DNA of 64,000 bases from Salinimonas profundi (lineage in GTDB: Bacteria > Pseudomonadota > Gammaproteobacteria > Enterobacterales > Alteromonadaceae): NCBI RefSeq assembly GCF_014750655.1, contig NZ_JABBXD010000006.1, forward strand, positions 186,001 to 250,000. The letters run 5' to 3'. The position numbers and the translations under genes are program-made. This document shows, one piece after another, positions 9,343 through 17,730 of this stretch (position 1 is its first letter; each line of letters starts with the position of its first letter). The notes beneath the pieces are model-generated. The model ran no database searches, was not told where the DNA came from, and saw only the letters and a program-made list of their open reading frames with translations.

Positions 9343-9875
9343 TGCCTGAGCAAAGAGTTTATGTCTGGAGCCTGTTAGTTCGTGTTATTCACTGGGCGCT
9401 GGTTATTCTCTTTGCATTTAATTACTTCATACTTTCACCGGGCGGCGAGATTCATGAGTGGGTTGGCTATACCGCTGTTTCCTGTGTGCTCGTCCGGTGT
9501 TGGTATGGGTTGACCAGTCGTGGCTTCGCTCGATTTTCACGACGCGCTTTTAGCAAAACTGCCTTTCAGTCCCACTTTTCTCACTTAAAGCAACGCAGTA
9601 TTCCCGCCCGCACCGGTCATAACCCATTTGGCTGGATGATGGTTTATGCGGTACTTGCTGCATTTATCACGCTGGCCACCACCGGTTTTTTGCTGGAGGA
9701 AACGGATTATTTCTTCGGCAGCAGCGAGTTGGAACTGGTGCACTCTGTGACAGCCGATACGTTGTTTGTGCTGGCTTGTATTCATATTGCTGCGGTGATT
9801 TTAACCAGCATTGTCGGGCGTCGGAATCTTATTCGGGCGATGATCACCGGCTATCGCAGAATCAAAAATGGATAA
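9342..9875 (+). CDS. Cytochrome b561-family membrane protein
   Basis: 177 aa, GTG start overlapping the preceding stop by one base. Four membrane helices are predicted, with histidines placed as haem b ligands: H17 (VRVIHW), H38 (GEIHEW), H134 (ELVHSV) and H148 (ACIHIA). This is the pattern of bacterial di-haem cytochrome b561/Ni-hydrogenase b-type subunits. It probably moves electrons across or within the inner membrane; the partner may be the PepSY lipoprotein encoded just upstream. No cytochrome c gene is adjacent. Confidence 0.85.
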   Translation: MPEQRVYVWSLLVRVIHWALVILFAFNYFILSPGGEIHEWVGYTAVSCVLVRCWYGLTSRGFARFSRRAFSKTAFQSHFSHLKQRSIPARTGHNPFGWMMVYAVLAAFITLATTGFLLEETDYFFGSSELELVHSVTADTLFVLACIHIAAVILTSIVGRRNLIRAMITGYRRIKNG

Positions 9876-9969
9876 CAGCCGCTTACTACACATCCGGATA
9901 CATTTTCCCTTAGCACTTCAAACGCATACCGGTTAGTATAAAAAACACACTTCACTTTGAGCTCTACTC

Positions 9970-10515
9970 ATGAACAAGATGGTTAATATACTTATGCTGG
10001 CTTTTGTGAGTGTCAGTATGTCTGTATTGGCGCATGGCGACGCGCATAAGCATGATGACCCCGAACAGGGACAAACCCTGCAGACCCTCGAAAACCTGCG
10101 CACTGATGGTCCAACCATGATGAGTTCTGGGTTACCGTCTAAAAAGCAATTTGAGTTGTTAAAAGATAAAGGCGTGCATACCGTTATCGATTTGATTCCT
10201 GGTGACAGAAACGAGGAAAAAGACATCGTCACCGAACTGGGTATGACGTATCACAATATTCCGGTGGATTGGGAGAATCCGACCGTCCAAAATTTTGCTG
10301 AATATGTTGAATTAATGGATGCAGCTCAGCAGAAAAATGAAGGTATTGTATTGACCCATTGCCGGAAAAACTGGCGTGGCGCTGTATTTACTTATCTGTA
10401 TCAGGTTACACAATTAGATGTTCCTGAAGCGCAGGCAGAAGCTGCGCTGGTAGATACCTGGCAACCTAATAAGACGTGGCAAAAATTTATCAAGCGGACC
10501 AGAGCAGAATTTTAG
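9970..10515 (+). CDS. Exported tyrosine-phosphatase-like (DUF442/BLH-type) protein
   Basis: 181 aa with a signal peptide (NILMLAFVSVSMSVLAHG) and a His/Asp-rich mature start (HGDAHKHDDPEQ). The fold is that of the cysteine phosphatase superfamily: SSGLPSKKQFELLKDKGVHTVIDLI, a DWENP segment in the general-acid region, and a P-loop THCRKNWRG (C131, R136). The loop is C-x4-R rather than the textbook C-x5-R, which as far as I recall is usual in this subfamily. Substrate unknown; presumably periplasmic. Transcribed alone, convergent with the amylase gene. Confidence 0.75.
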   Translation: MNKMVNILMLAFVSVSMSVLAHGDAHKHDDPEQGQTLQTLENLRTDGPTMMSSGLPSKKQFELLKDKGVHTVIDLIPGDRNEEKDIVTELGMTYHNIPVDWENPTVQNFAEYVELMDAAQQKNEGIVLTHCRKNWRGAVFTYLYQVTQLDVPEAQAEAALVDTWQPNKTWQKFIKRTRAEF

Positions 10516-10583
10516 CTTTCATCTACCAGGCAGGTTGAAGCAAACCGCTGCGCTGTAACACAGCTACAGCGGTCTGTCTGACG

Positions 10584-12014
10584 TTACTCCATCAACCACA
10601 TTCTGGCTGAACGTCCCGGCACATAAAAGTTGTGCCACTGGCTGGAAATATATTGCACATCTGAAGACAGCGTGTCGCGATAATTACGATACCACCATAA
10701 GCCTTCTGCGCTGGTATCGACCCACACATCCTGTCCGGCATCACACTTGTTGATGCCCACGACACCGACATGTTCGCGCTTGAAAAGTAAAAAGCAGTCA
10801 CTGTAATTGATCACTTCCATACTGCGGCCCTGGGTCTGATTATGGAAGGTAATCATATTTTCTATATCGGTACGGTTATATAGTCCTTCCCAGCGCCCAT
10901 CACCGCTTTCATTATGATCTGAGTACATCAGCGGTACCCCGCCGTCGCGTCCCAGGACGTACGCATTAGCCAGCTTTTCATCAGTGGGGTCCAGTAACTG
11001 ATAGCGAAAGCCGTCATTTAACGGGATATCGTGTGTCACACTAAACGTGATGGCTTGATCGCCGGGTAACGCCTGCCCATAAGCGCCCGGGTCAACCAGC
11101 GCGTTCATTGAACCGCCGTAGCCAAATGCACTACGGATTTGCGCAAACAGCGGGAAGTCATAGGCGTCATGACCTGTCTGGCTAATATACGGTGCCAGAA
11201 AGTTATCATAATCACCATTGCCGGCACCGCCAGTAGTAATAATTTCACCAAAGACATGAGTGCCTTGCTTGATATTGTCTGTGAAGACCTGGTTAATATG
11301 ATAATTCGTCATATGCTTTGCAGCATCGACGCGGAATCCTGTGACCCCAAAGGATTTAAGCGCCTGCAAATACTGCTTTTGCTTTTCGACCACCCAGTTA
11401 TTTGAGTCTAAGTCAGGCAAACCCGGATCAGGTGGCGCGCCGCACAAGCGGTTATACTGCACATCACCTACATCATTGTAGTTACTGATACATTGCGGCC
11501 CATTAGGATCGTAGGTGCCATGAAAATCATTGCCCGAAAACAGCCCGTTACTGACATCGCCGAATAGCGTGATACTGTCGTAGTAAGCATCACTGGCTGC
11601 GTACTCATTAAGTACGGCGGTCCCCGGGTAATTTAAGTCACTACGCTGGGCCGCTTCGTTTGCCATATGATTGAAAACGATGTCAGCATACGTCTCAACC
11701 CCCCGCGCTTTGAGTGCCTGAACCATCGCTTTAAAGTCATCCGTGTCCCCCAGCGGATTGTCGATAACCCGGTAGTCCTGAGGCTGATATCGCGCCCACC
11801 ACTGACTGCCAGTAGATTTGTACGCCGGCGAAACTAATACCTTTTTGTAGCCCAGGTCGGCAATTTCCTGCGCCTTGGCAGCCACTTCATCATATTGCCA
11901 GTTGAAGGCATGAAGAATAACATCAGCCTGCGCTGCTGATGAAAGCATAGCGCCTGATACTGCCAGGCCAGTTAGTGTTTTTCGAAGAAAACGTAGGGTA
12001 GATGACTTGTGCAT
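10584..12014 (-). CDS. Secreted GH13 alpha-amylase
   Basis: 476 aa from ATG 12014, preceded by AGGTC; a more upstream ATG at 12041 would spoil the signal peptide. The signal peptide ends near SSAAQA|DVILHAFNW. The (beta/alpha)8 domain carries the GH13 regions: DIVFNHM (region I), GFRVDAAKH with nucleophile D230 (region II), FGEIITTG with acid E257 (region III) and SVTHDIPLND with D329 (region IV). It hydrolyses alpha-1,4-glucans such as starch or glycogen outside the cytoplasm. No carbohydrate-binding module follows the catalytic domain and C-domain. No maltose transporter or regulator is adjacent. Confidence 0.93.
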   Translation of the reverse strand: MHKSSTLRFLRKTLTGLAVSGAMLSSAAQADVILHAFNWQYDEVAAKAQEIADLGYKKVLVSPAYKSTGSQWWARYQPQDYRVIDNPLGDTDDFKAMVQALKARGVETYADIVFNHMANEAAQRSDLNYPGTAVLNEYAASDAYYDSITLFGDVSNGLFSGNDFHGTYDPNGPQCISNYNDVGDVQYNRLCGAPPDPGLPDLDSNNWVVEKQKQYLQALKSFGVTGFRVDAAKHMTNYHINQVFTDNIKQGTHVFGEIITTGGAGNGDYDNFLAPYISQTGHDAYDFPLFAQIRSAFGYGGSMNALVDPGAYGQALPGDQAITFSVTHDIPLNDGFRYQLLDPTDEKLANAYVLGRDGGVPLMYSDHNESGDGRWEGLYNRTDIENMITFHNQTQGRSMEVINYSDCFLLFKREHVGVVGINKCDAGQDVWVDTSAEGLWWYRNYRDTLSSDVQYISSQWHNFYVPGRSARMWLME

Positions 12015-12107
12015 GAATGACCTCATTATTAAATGAAACATTATGTTTACATTTGAGAGTCATTTTATAAACATTTTGCATACGTATTCATGCAACCCGA
12101 ATCGAAC

Positions 12108-12134
12108 AAAAAAAAGCCCCGCAAGTGCGGGGCT
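12108..12134 (-). terminator. Rho-independent terminator downstream of the SDR gene
   Basis: A perfect 9-bp stem, AGCCCCGCA (12115-12123) with TGCGGGGCT (12126-12134), is followed on the minus strand by a T-run (A-run 12108-12115 on the plus strand). It lies about 100 bases beyond the SDR stop and upstream of the amylase gene, insulating the two. Confidence 0.8.
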
Positions 12135-12232
12135 GCTTTTAATCATACGGCTGTATTTTCGCAGTGCTTACGCACTGAATGTGTTTGCTACTCTGTGAGC
12201 AACGTCAGACCATTTAGTTACTCCCCCTCATA

Positions 12233-13291
12233 TCAGGGAATAATTTTCTCTGCCCGCAACCGTTCAAAAAGATTAAAAAAAGCACCACGTGTTTCACGAA
12301 ATCCATCAAAGCCAAAGTCGCGGGATTTGGTGGTATCGTTGACACACTCTTGTTCCCGCCCTAAATCTGCATCGGTGTGCCACCAGGATGCCAGCCGGGT
12401 CACATCTGGCTCAACAAGATCATGTTTTTGAGCAATATCACGCCACGTCGAATCGATATCAGCCATTTGGCTCTCAAGCGGCTCGGGTGTTTCAGGGCAC
12501 GGGGCCACGTCCAGGCCGAAGTATTCACCAATTTCCTGCCACATTCTGCGCCAGCGAAAAATATCACCGTTAACTGTATTGAATGCCTGATTAGCGGCGC
12601 CTGGCATCGTGGCTGCCCATTCTATCTGTTGAGCGAGCAATCCGGCATCGGTCATATCTGTCAGCGCATTCCATTGTGTCTGCGAACCCGGAAACGTAAA
12701 AGGTTGTCCTGTCGCCTTACAGATTGAGGCATAAACCGCAATCGTGGTGCCCATGTTCATCAGGTTGCCCCGGGCATAACCAATTACCGTGTGCGGCCGA
12801 TGGACGTTCCATGAAAAGTTGTGTCGTTCGGCGGCCTCAAAAAGCACATCTTCTAATGCATAGTAAAAATTATCGCCAGGTACGCGCGGTTCAGATTCAC
12901 GAAACGGCGTTTCAATTCGTCCACTGCCGTAGGTCTCAAACGACCCCAGATACTGCTTGGTGCCTGTCACCAGTGATGCATGCACCAGGTTATCACTGCT
13001 TAACGCATCAAACAGATTACGCATCATCGTACTATTTGCTTCTACATTCTGTTTTTCGGTATCGCGGCGAACCCACGTGCAGTAAAACACATGAGAAACA
13101 GGCAATCCCTCCAGGGCTTGCCGTGTCGCTTCACTATCCAGCAAATCAGCGCTAACCGAAATCACGCCCTGCTGTTCTGTACCACCTCGTGACAGGCCAT
13201 AAACCGTCCATCCCTTTGTTACCAGGTAGGTTGCAAGATTACCGCCTGTTAAACCAGTAGCGCCAACGACTAGTGCTGTACCTTTTTGCAT
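12233..13291 (-). CDS. PRISE-type short-chain dehydrogenase/reductase
   Basis: 352 aa. The N-terminal NAD(P)-binding motif VVGATGLTGGNLA (TGxxGxxG type) opens an extended SDR. The segments TGTKQYLG and NFYYALED match the PRISE group (progesterone 5-beta-reductase/iridoid synthase-like), whose catalytic Tyr sits in a Yx3D context and Lys in the TGxKxY segment. Such enzymes reduce activated C=C bonds of enones using NADPH. The natural bacterial substrate is unknown. Divergent from a LysR regulator with a 124-base shared promoter region, so probably controlled by it. Confidence 0.85.
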   Translation of the reverse strand: MQKGTALVVGATGLTGGNLATYLVTKGWTVYGLSRGGTEQQGVISVSADLLDSEATRQALEGLPVSHVFYCTWVRRDTEKQNVEANSTMMRNLFDALSSDNLVHASLVTGTKQYLGSFETYGSGRIETPFRESEPRVPGDNFYYALEDVLFEAAERHNFSWNVHRPHTVIGYARGNLMNMGTTIAVYASICKATGQPFTFPGSQTQWNALTDMTDAGLLAQQIEWAATMPGAANQAFNTVNGDIFRWRRMWQEIGEYFGLDVAPCPETPEPLESQMADIDSTWRDIAQKHDLVEPDVTRLASWWHTDADLGREQECVNDTTKSRDFGFDGFRETRGAFFNLFERLRAEKIIP

Positions 13292-13396
13292 GGTCTTTCC
13301 CCTTTTGCGTTGAGATAGTCAAAGATGTGGACTGCACATGCATAAAGAGTAGTGACTGTGGTATGTTGCTACAATCGTAATTATTGCAAACGTTTA

Positions 13397-13411
13397 TTGC
13401 ACTGGATGCAA
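13397..13411. promoter_or_regulatory. Candidate LysR-type operator (TTGCA-N5-TGCAA)
   Basis: TTGCA (13397-13401) and TGCAA (13407-13411) form a perfect interrupted palindrome, with a further direct TTGCA at 13384-13388. It sits in the divergent SDR/LysR intergenic region immediately before the lysR start at 13416, a position suited to autorepression. Binding is inferred from position and symmetry only. Confidence 0.35.
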
Positions 13412-13415
13412 CTTC

Positions 13416-14357
13416 ATGGATTTTAATACGTTAGACCTTAACGCGTTGCGCGTATTTGAGCGAGTTGCCGCAACAGGTAGCTTTACGGCAGCAGCGCGTC
13501 ATTTTCATCGGGCGGTGTCATCCATTTCGCGCCAGATTGGCAGTCTTGAAGAATCCGTTGGTCAACCGCTTCTTTACCGGCACACACGAGCCGTTGCGCT
13601 GACCGAAGCGGGCATGCGCTATTATCAGGAAGTGCGCGAAATTCTGGAAAGACTGGACCTTGCGACTGAAGCCCTGGCATACCCGAATCCTGAACCAGCT
13701 GGCCTGTTACGAATAAATGCGCCCACTGCGTTTGGGCAACGTCAGATAGTGCCTCTGCTGAATGAGTTCCAAAGCCGTTATCCGGCCATCAGCGCCGAGT
13801 TGTTGTTGAGCGATCAGATAATAGACCCTATGCGTGGAGGGCATGATGTAACATTTCGTGTTGGAGATCTTGCTGACTCTTCGCTGATAGGCCGCCGTCT
13901 GGCCCCGATGAATTATGTTGTGGCAGCTTCACCTGGTTATCTGAATAACCACTCACGGCCTGAAAAGCCCGAAGATCTTATATCTCACAACTGCCTGTTG
14001 TACCAGGGCGAACTGGGACGCCAGCGCTGGTACTTTCAAAGTCAGGATGAGACAACACCCACGCCTTATGAAGTTACCGGCAACCTTTACAGTAACGACC
14101 CGGAAAGTCTGGTCAGGGCTGCGTTGTTAGGACAGGGTATTGTGCTGTTTCCGACATGGCTGATTGCTACAGAGCTTGCGCAGGGAACCCTTGTTCCTAT
14201 GCTTGAAAAATGGCGGGCAGAAGTGATCGACGGTCAGCGCGACCTTTACGTGCTCACACCTCAGCGAAGTCTGGGCGTGCAAAAGGTCAGTGCTTTTATG
14301 ACCTTTTTATTCGATGCTGTAACGCCTGTCGCCCCATGGGATAGCTGGCGAGAATAA
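13416..14357 (+). CDS. LysR-family transcriptional regulator
   Basis: 313 aa. N-terminal winged helix-turn-helix: LNALRVFERVAATGSFTAAARHFHRAVSSISRQIGSLEESVGQPLLYRHTRAVALTEAG in pieces along residues 8-67. The C-terminal effector domain is of the CrgA/DsdC-like type (LLRINAPTAFGQRQIVPLL). It is divergently paired with the PRISE-type reductase and probably activates it in response to a substrate of that enzyme. It marks the left border of the AT-rich island. Confidence 0.92.
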   Translation: MDFNTLDLNALRVFERVAATGSFTAAARHFHRAVSSISRQIGSLEESVGQPLLYRHTRAVALTEAGMRYYQEVREILERLDLATEALAYPNPEPAGLLRINAPTAFGQRQIVPLLNEFQSRYPAISAELLLSDQIIDPMRGGHDVTFRVGDLADSSLIGRRLAPMNYVVAASPGYLNNHSRPEKPEDLISHNCLLYQGELGRQRWYFQSQDETTPTPYEVTGNLYSNDPESLVRAALLGQGIVLFPTWLIATELAQGTLVPMLEKWRAEVIDGQRDLYVLTPQRSLGVQKVSAFMTFLFDAVTPVAPWDSWRE

Positions 14358-14594
14358 TTTTTAGCTAACGGAAGCCTCATTTCAAAAGCTAATTAAGGGG
14401 ATAGTCTCAACTTAATTGGAGAATTTTAAAGATAGAGCCCTCTCAGACCTGATTGGGTGCTCTGTACGTAAAGCGGACATTGCATATTCTTTTCAATGAA
14501 AACACGGTATATGGTTTTTCAGAGGAAACGGATGTTACTATGAGTTCTCGGTAAATAAGCTGTTAGCTTTCATAGAACTTTGGAGAAGAGAATC
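14358..14594. other. Non-coding leader of the AT-rich island
   Basis: 237 bases without a convincing gene. Base composition turns AT-rich right after the lysR stop. AGCTAAC (14363-14369) and its reverse complement GTTAGCT (14562-14568) bracket most of the spacer, the second lying 27 bases before the next start codon. It probably carries the promoter of the PIN-like gene. Confidence 0.4.
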
Positions 14595-15585
14595 ATGTCC
14601 GAAGAAATACTAGCGTATTTGGATCATAATATTCTAGACTCTATTCGCAAAGGCGATCCTCATAAAGTTAAGCTACTGATCAAAGAGTTAAATCTTACGC
14701 CAATATATTCATATGAAAATTTAAAAGAGATTAAAAGATCCGTAGGTTCAGAGGATATATTTCTGAATCTATTAAAAGAGCTTAAAGCAAAGTTATAGAG
14801 CCGCTCCTTGAAAACAACCTCCTAACAGGCTCAGCTAAAATTCAAGATGTCAATATCTTTGAAGTTTGGAGATGTTTTATTAAAAATGAAGAACCGATGC
14901 CTGAGTATGGATACGGTTTAACTTCAATGTTAGAGAAGTTTTACGGTGGAAAAGTGATGAAAGCTTTTCGGATATTTTTGCAAAGGGAAGTGAGGAGTTT
15001 AAAGTTCTCTTAAACGATGCACTAAAGGACATCGAAGATAATGACACTATCACTGATGAAATGAGAGCAGCAATAGAATCTCTACCTGATTTACTAAATG
15101 AACAGTATCAGCAGATGAGTAGAGAGTTAGATGGACAGGAGCTACCTCCAGTAAAAGCTTTTGAAGCTGCTACTGGATTAGGTGCATTAGTTTTAAAAAA
15201 CATTGAACCACCGAATGTTGTTGAAAAGGTATTTGAAAAAGTACAAAAAAGTATGGATGGGCTAGAGTTAGACATTGATATATTCTTTGGTGTAAAACCA
15301 CAATCCTATGAAACAACAAATAATCGAGAAAAGACTTTGGCTGAAAAAATAAACGGCATTTATCACCAACTAAATTTTTTAGGCTATTACAGAGATACAG
15401 GTATGAAAACCTGTAGAGGATTTGTAAGATCTTCTAGCGATATGACTCATGCTGAAGTAGCTTCGTTTTGTCACTTACTTTTATGTCGAGACGAAGGATT
15501 AGTAGAAAAAGCAGCGGCTGCATATGAGTATTTAGGTGTAAGGACCAAAATATTGCACTTTCAAGCTACCAAGAAAATTGACTAG
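14595..15585 (+). pseudogene. PIN-like domain protein, disrupted by two frameshifts
   Basis: Three reading frames join into one 330-residue protein if one A is restored in each of two A-runs. Segment 1 (14595-14798, ATG after GGAGAAGAG) reads MSEEILAYLDHNILDSIRKG and continues to KELKAKL-stop. Adding an A near 14790-14792 continues it as KVIEPLLENNLLTGSAKIQ to KFYGGK. Adding an A to the AAAA run at 14950-14953 continues it as SDESFSDIFAKGSEEF and on through 15061 to the stop at 15585. The LDHNILD start and the YSYENLKEIKRS segment resemble PIN-like ribonuclease-fold proteins, where Asp residues bind metal. AT-rich codon use differs from the neighbours. Either a decayed gene or an assembly with homopolymer errors. 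The domain call is moderately sure; function unknown. Confidence 0.7.
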
Positions 15586-15681
15586 GACACGTAACTGTTG
15601 CATGCGTTCTACTTCGTTTCACATTGTAGCCAACCATTACTTAGCCTGTTATTTAGGCTTTAGGTTTATCTGAGGAATTTT

Positions 15682-16425
15682 GTGAAGTTTCAACCCTTTT
15701 ACGGAAGAAATGAGAAGAATATTTTCACCATTATATTGGTGTTTTGTTTTGGTTTAATAATTGGTCTATTTACCAACCTAGAAAGCGAGAATGCGGTTAA
15801 ATTAGTTATAACAATTGCTGCAACATTCACTGGTGCGTTTTTAGCTTTCAAGTTTGCTCGTAAAAATGAAGAAGCAAAAGAACACAGGATTGATGTCAGG
15901 GCTGCCAATAGTTCAATAGCCCAATTAATAAGATCCTATAATCACTTCAATGGATACAAGAACCAATTTATAGATCCATTTCGAGACTCCCCGTTTAAAG
16001 CGTTTGAAATATTACCATCCTTAGGAACAGCGCAAATGGAGTTGCAATTATCCATCGATTCTCTATCCTTTATTTTTCAGAAAAATGCATTACTTCTTCA
16101 GCAAGTATTGGAAGTCCAAGACGAAATCAATTCGACAGTTGAACTAATTACAGTAAGAAACGATCTTCATCGAAATGAGGTTCAAAAGAAGATGGACGAG
16201 GCTAGTTTTGTCCATGGTCAAACTATCAGCTACTCTCAACTGAATACAACACTTGGTGAAAATTTGTTTTCCACTATGATTGGCTTAACTGAGACAACAA
16301 TTAGTTCTGTTGATTCACTCTGCGGCTCAATAGAAAAAATCATAGAAAAGTTATCGAGTACCACCAAAGAAATATACCCACGCCATTCGATTGTAAGAAT
16401 GGAAAAAGCTAACAAACCGCAGTAA
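15682..16425 (+). CDS. Orphan two-TM membrane protein with helical cytoplasmic part
   Basis: 247 aa, GTG start preceded by GAGGA. Two membrane helices lie at about residues 14-31 (IFTIILVFCFGLIIGLF) and 38-58 (AVKLVITIAATFTGAFLAF), then a Lys/Glu-rich turn and a long predominantly helical domain with possible coiled coils (QKNALLLQQVLEVQDEINST). I recognise no family. It is AT-rich like the PIN-like gene 96 bases upstream and unlike the rest of the window, so probably acquired with it. The shape (short membrane anchor plus helical soluble part) also occurs in sensor or effector proteins of defence loci, but nothing here proves such a role. Confidence 0.65.
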   Translation: MKFQPFYGRNEKNIFTIILVFCFGLIIGLFTNLESENAVKLVITIAATFTGAFLAFKFARKNEEAKEHRIDVRAANSSIAQLIRSYNHFNGYKNQFIDPFRDSPFKAFEILPSLGTAQMELQLSIDSLSFIFQKNALLLQQVLEVQDEINSTVELITVRNDLHRNEVQKKMDEASFVHGQTISYSQLNTTLGENLFSTMIGLTETTISSVDSLCGSIEKIIEKLSSTTKEIYPRHSIVRMEKANKPQ

Positions 16426-16608
16426 TCGATCCCAAGATCCTTGTGGCAATAATACGTGGACTCAGTCGCTTCGATCCAAATTTTAGCCCACGTGTTATTT
16501 CCCCTGAGCGGGGTTTGAGTGACTATACTTTGTCTTCAGCGGACCTTCATCGGAAGGAAGTCGAGCGACCGCTGTTCGCGCTTAATTGACTGTTAGGTCC
16601 CCCGAATT
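16426..16608. repeat. Hairpin-rich spacer before the IS element
   Basis: A nested inverted repeat spans 16537-16574: CAGCGG with CCGCTG outside, CCTTC with GAAGG inside. A smaller hairpin CCCC-tgagc-GGGG lies at 16501-16513 before a short T-run and could end the orphan membrane gene. The motif GTTAGGT (16592-16598) after a GCGCTTAATTGAC stretch resembles the right half of an integron attC site, but the left half is not where it should be. No gene is seen here. Confidence 0.4.
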
Positions 16609-17676
16609 CATATAGTAACTGCAACGCGCCCAAAAATTAAAACGGTGAGCTATCGTTACTTCTCCATTTTCTTTCCGGCAAGAAGGTAAATGAAATGAAG
16701 TACAAACAGCTCACCGAGAATGAAAGGTATATGTTGTCTGCGCTTAGAAAGCAAGGGTTGTCAGTTCCTCAGATAGCAAACGCATTGGGCAGACACCGCA
16801 CAACAATTTGGCGCGAAGTAAAACGGAATTCATGCTGGAGCATTGATGGTGCCTACAGGCCGCCGATAGCACAGCGCCGAATACGTGTGCGCCGGCGTAA
16901 AAGTCGCAGTGGCATAAAGTTAACAGAGTCTGACTTTATTCTGGTTCGTGTATTATTGGGCTATGAGTGGAGTCCTGAGCAGATATCTGGCTTTCTCAAA
17001 CGTCATGGCCACAAGTGTGTTAGTCACGAGAGTATTTATCAATACATCTGGCGGGACAAAGCTGCGGGAGGTGAGCTCTGGCAATGCCTGAGGCAGTCTT
17101 TAAAGCGGCGGCGTAAGCGCTATAAAGCTTATGACAGCCGTGGTCGCCTGGCAGATAAGCGCCATATTTCTGAACGTCCAAAACCTGTTGAAGACAGACA
17201 AGAGATAGGGCATTGGGAAATTGATACCGTCATCGGTCATGGTACCAAGGACTGCATTGTCACGTTAGTTGAGCGCGCTACAGGGTATTTACTGATAGGC
17301 AAACTGCCAGACAGAACCACAGCTTCACTTAACAAAGCTACCATTCGATTGATAAAAAACAGTCCGTTACCAATAAAAACAATTACCGCCGATAACGGTA
17401 CCGAATTCCATCAATACAAAGAAATTGAGAAGAGAGCAAAGGTGCTGTTTTACTTCGCTACACCGCATCACTCCTGGGAGCGGGGAAGTAACGAAAACGC
17501 AAACGGGTTGATTAGGCAGTATCTACCAAAGCGGACATCAATGAAGGAAGTGACACAGCAGCAATGCGAAGCTATCGAGAGGCGGCTGAATAGTCGTCCC
17601 CGAAAACGGTTTGGATTTAAAACACCCTGGGAGATGAAGAATGATTATGCTTAATCAATGTTGCACTTGGGAGTTG
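16609..17676 (+). mobile_element. IS30-family insertion sequence (approximate ends)
   Basis: The element contains a full IS30-type transposase. Candidate terminal inverted repeats are 16609-16625 (ending GCAAC) and 17660-17676 (starting GTTGC), which agree at 11 of 17 positions when one is reverse-complemented. No clear 2-3 bp target duplication could be fixed, so the ends are tentative. Confidence 0.6.
16695..17654 (+). CDS. IS30-family transposase
   Basis: 319 aa, full length for the family. The N-terminal helix-turn-helix (LTENERYMLSALRKQGLS...IANALGRHRTTIWREVKRN) binds the terminal repeats. The DDE catalytic core shows D in HWEIDTVIG, D in TADNGTEF and E in the SNENANGLIRQY motif, all intact, so the enzyme may be active. 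AAGAAGG lies ahead of ATG 16695. It marks the right side of the AT-rich island. Confidence 0.95.
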   Translation: MKYKQLTENERYMLSALRKQGLSVPQIANALGRHRTTIWREVKRNSCWSIDGAYRPPIAQRRIRVRRRKSRSGIKLTESDFILVRVLLGYEWSPEQISGFLKRHGHKCVSHESIYQYIWRDKAAGGELWQCLRQSLKRRRKRYKAYDSRGRLADKRHISERPKPVEDRQEIGHWEIDTVIGHGTKDCIVTLVERATGYLLIGKLPDRTTASLNKATIRLIKNSPLPIKTITADNGTEFHQYKEIEKRAKVLFYFATPHHSWERGSNENANGLIRQYLPKRTSMKEVTQQQCEAIERRLNSRPRKRFGFKTPWEMKNDYA

Positions 17677-17730
17677 ATACTAAGTCCCGTCTGATCTTCT
17701 TAACACAAGTATCAAATCAAACATGAGTCA

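Noticed and set aside
12090..12431. Plus-strand open frame spanning the SDR terminator
   Set aside because: It runs through a hairpin terminator and the antisense of the SDR gene; product has no family resemblance.
14358..16600. Complete integron cassette array
   Set aside because: No integrase, no paired attC halves of normal size, and no attC-like site between the two genes at 15586-15681.
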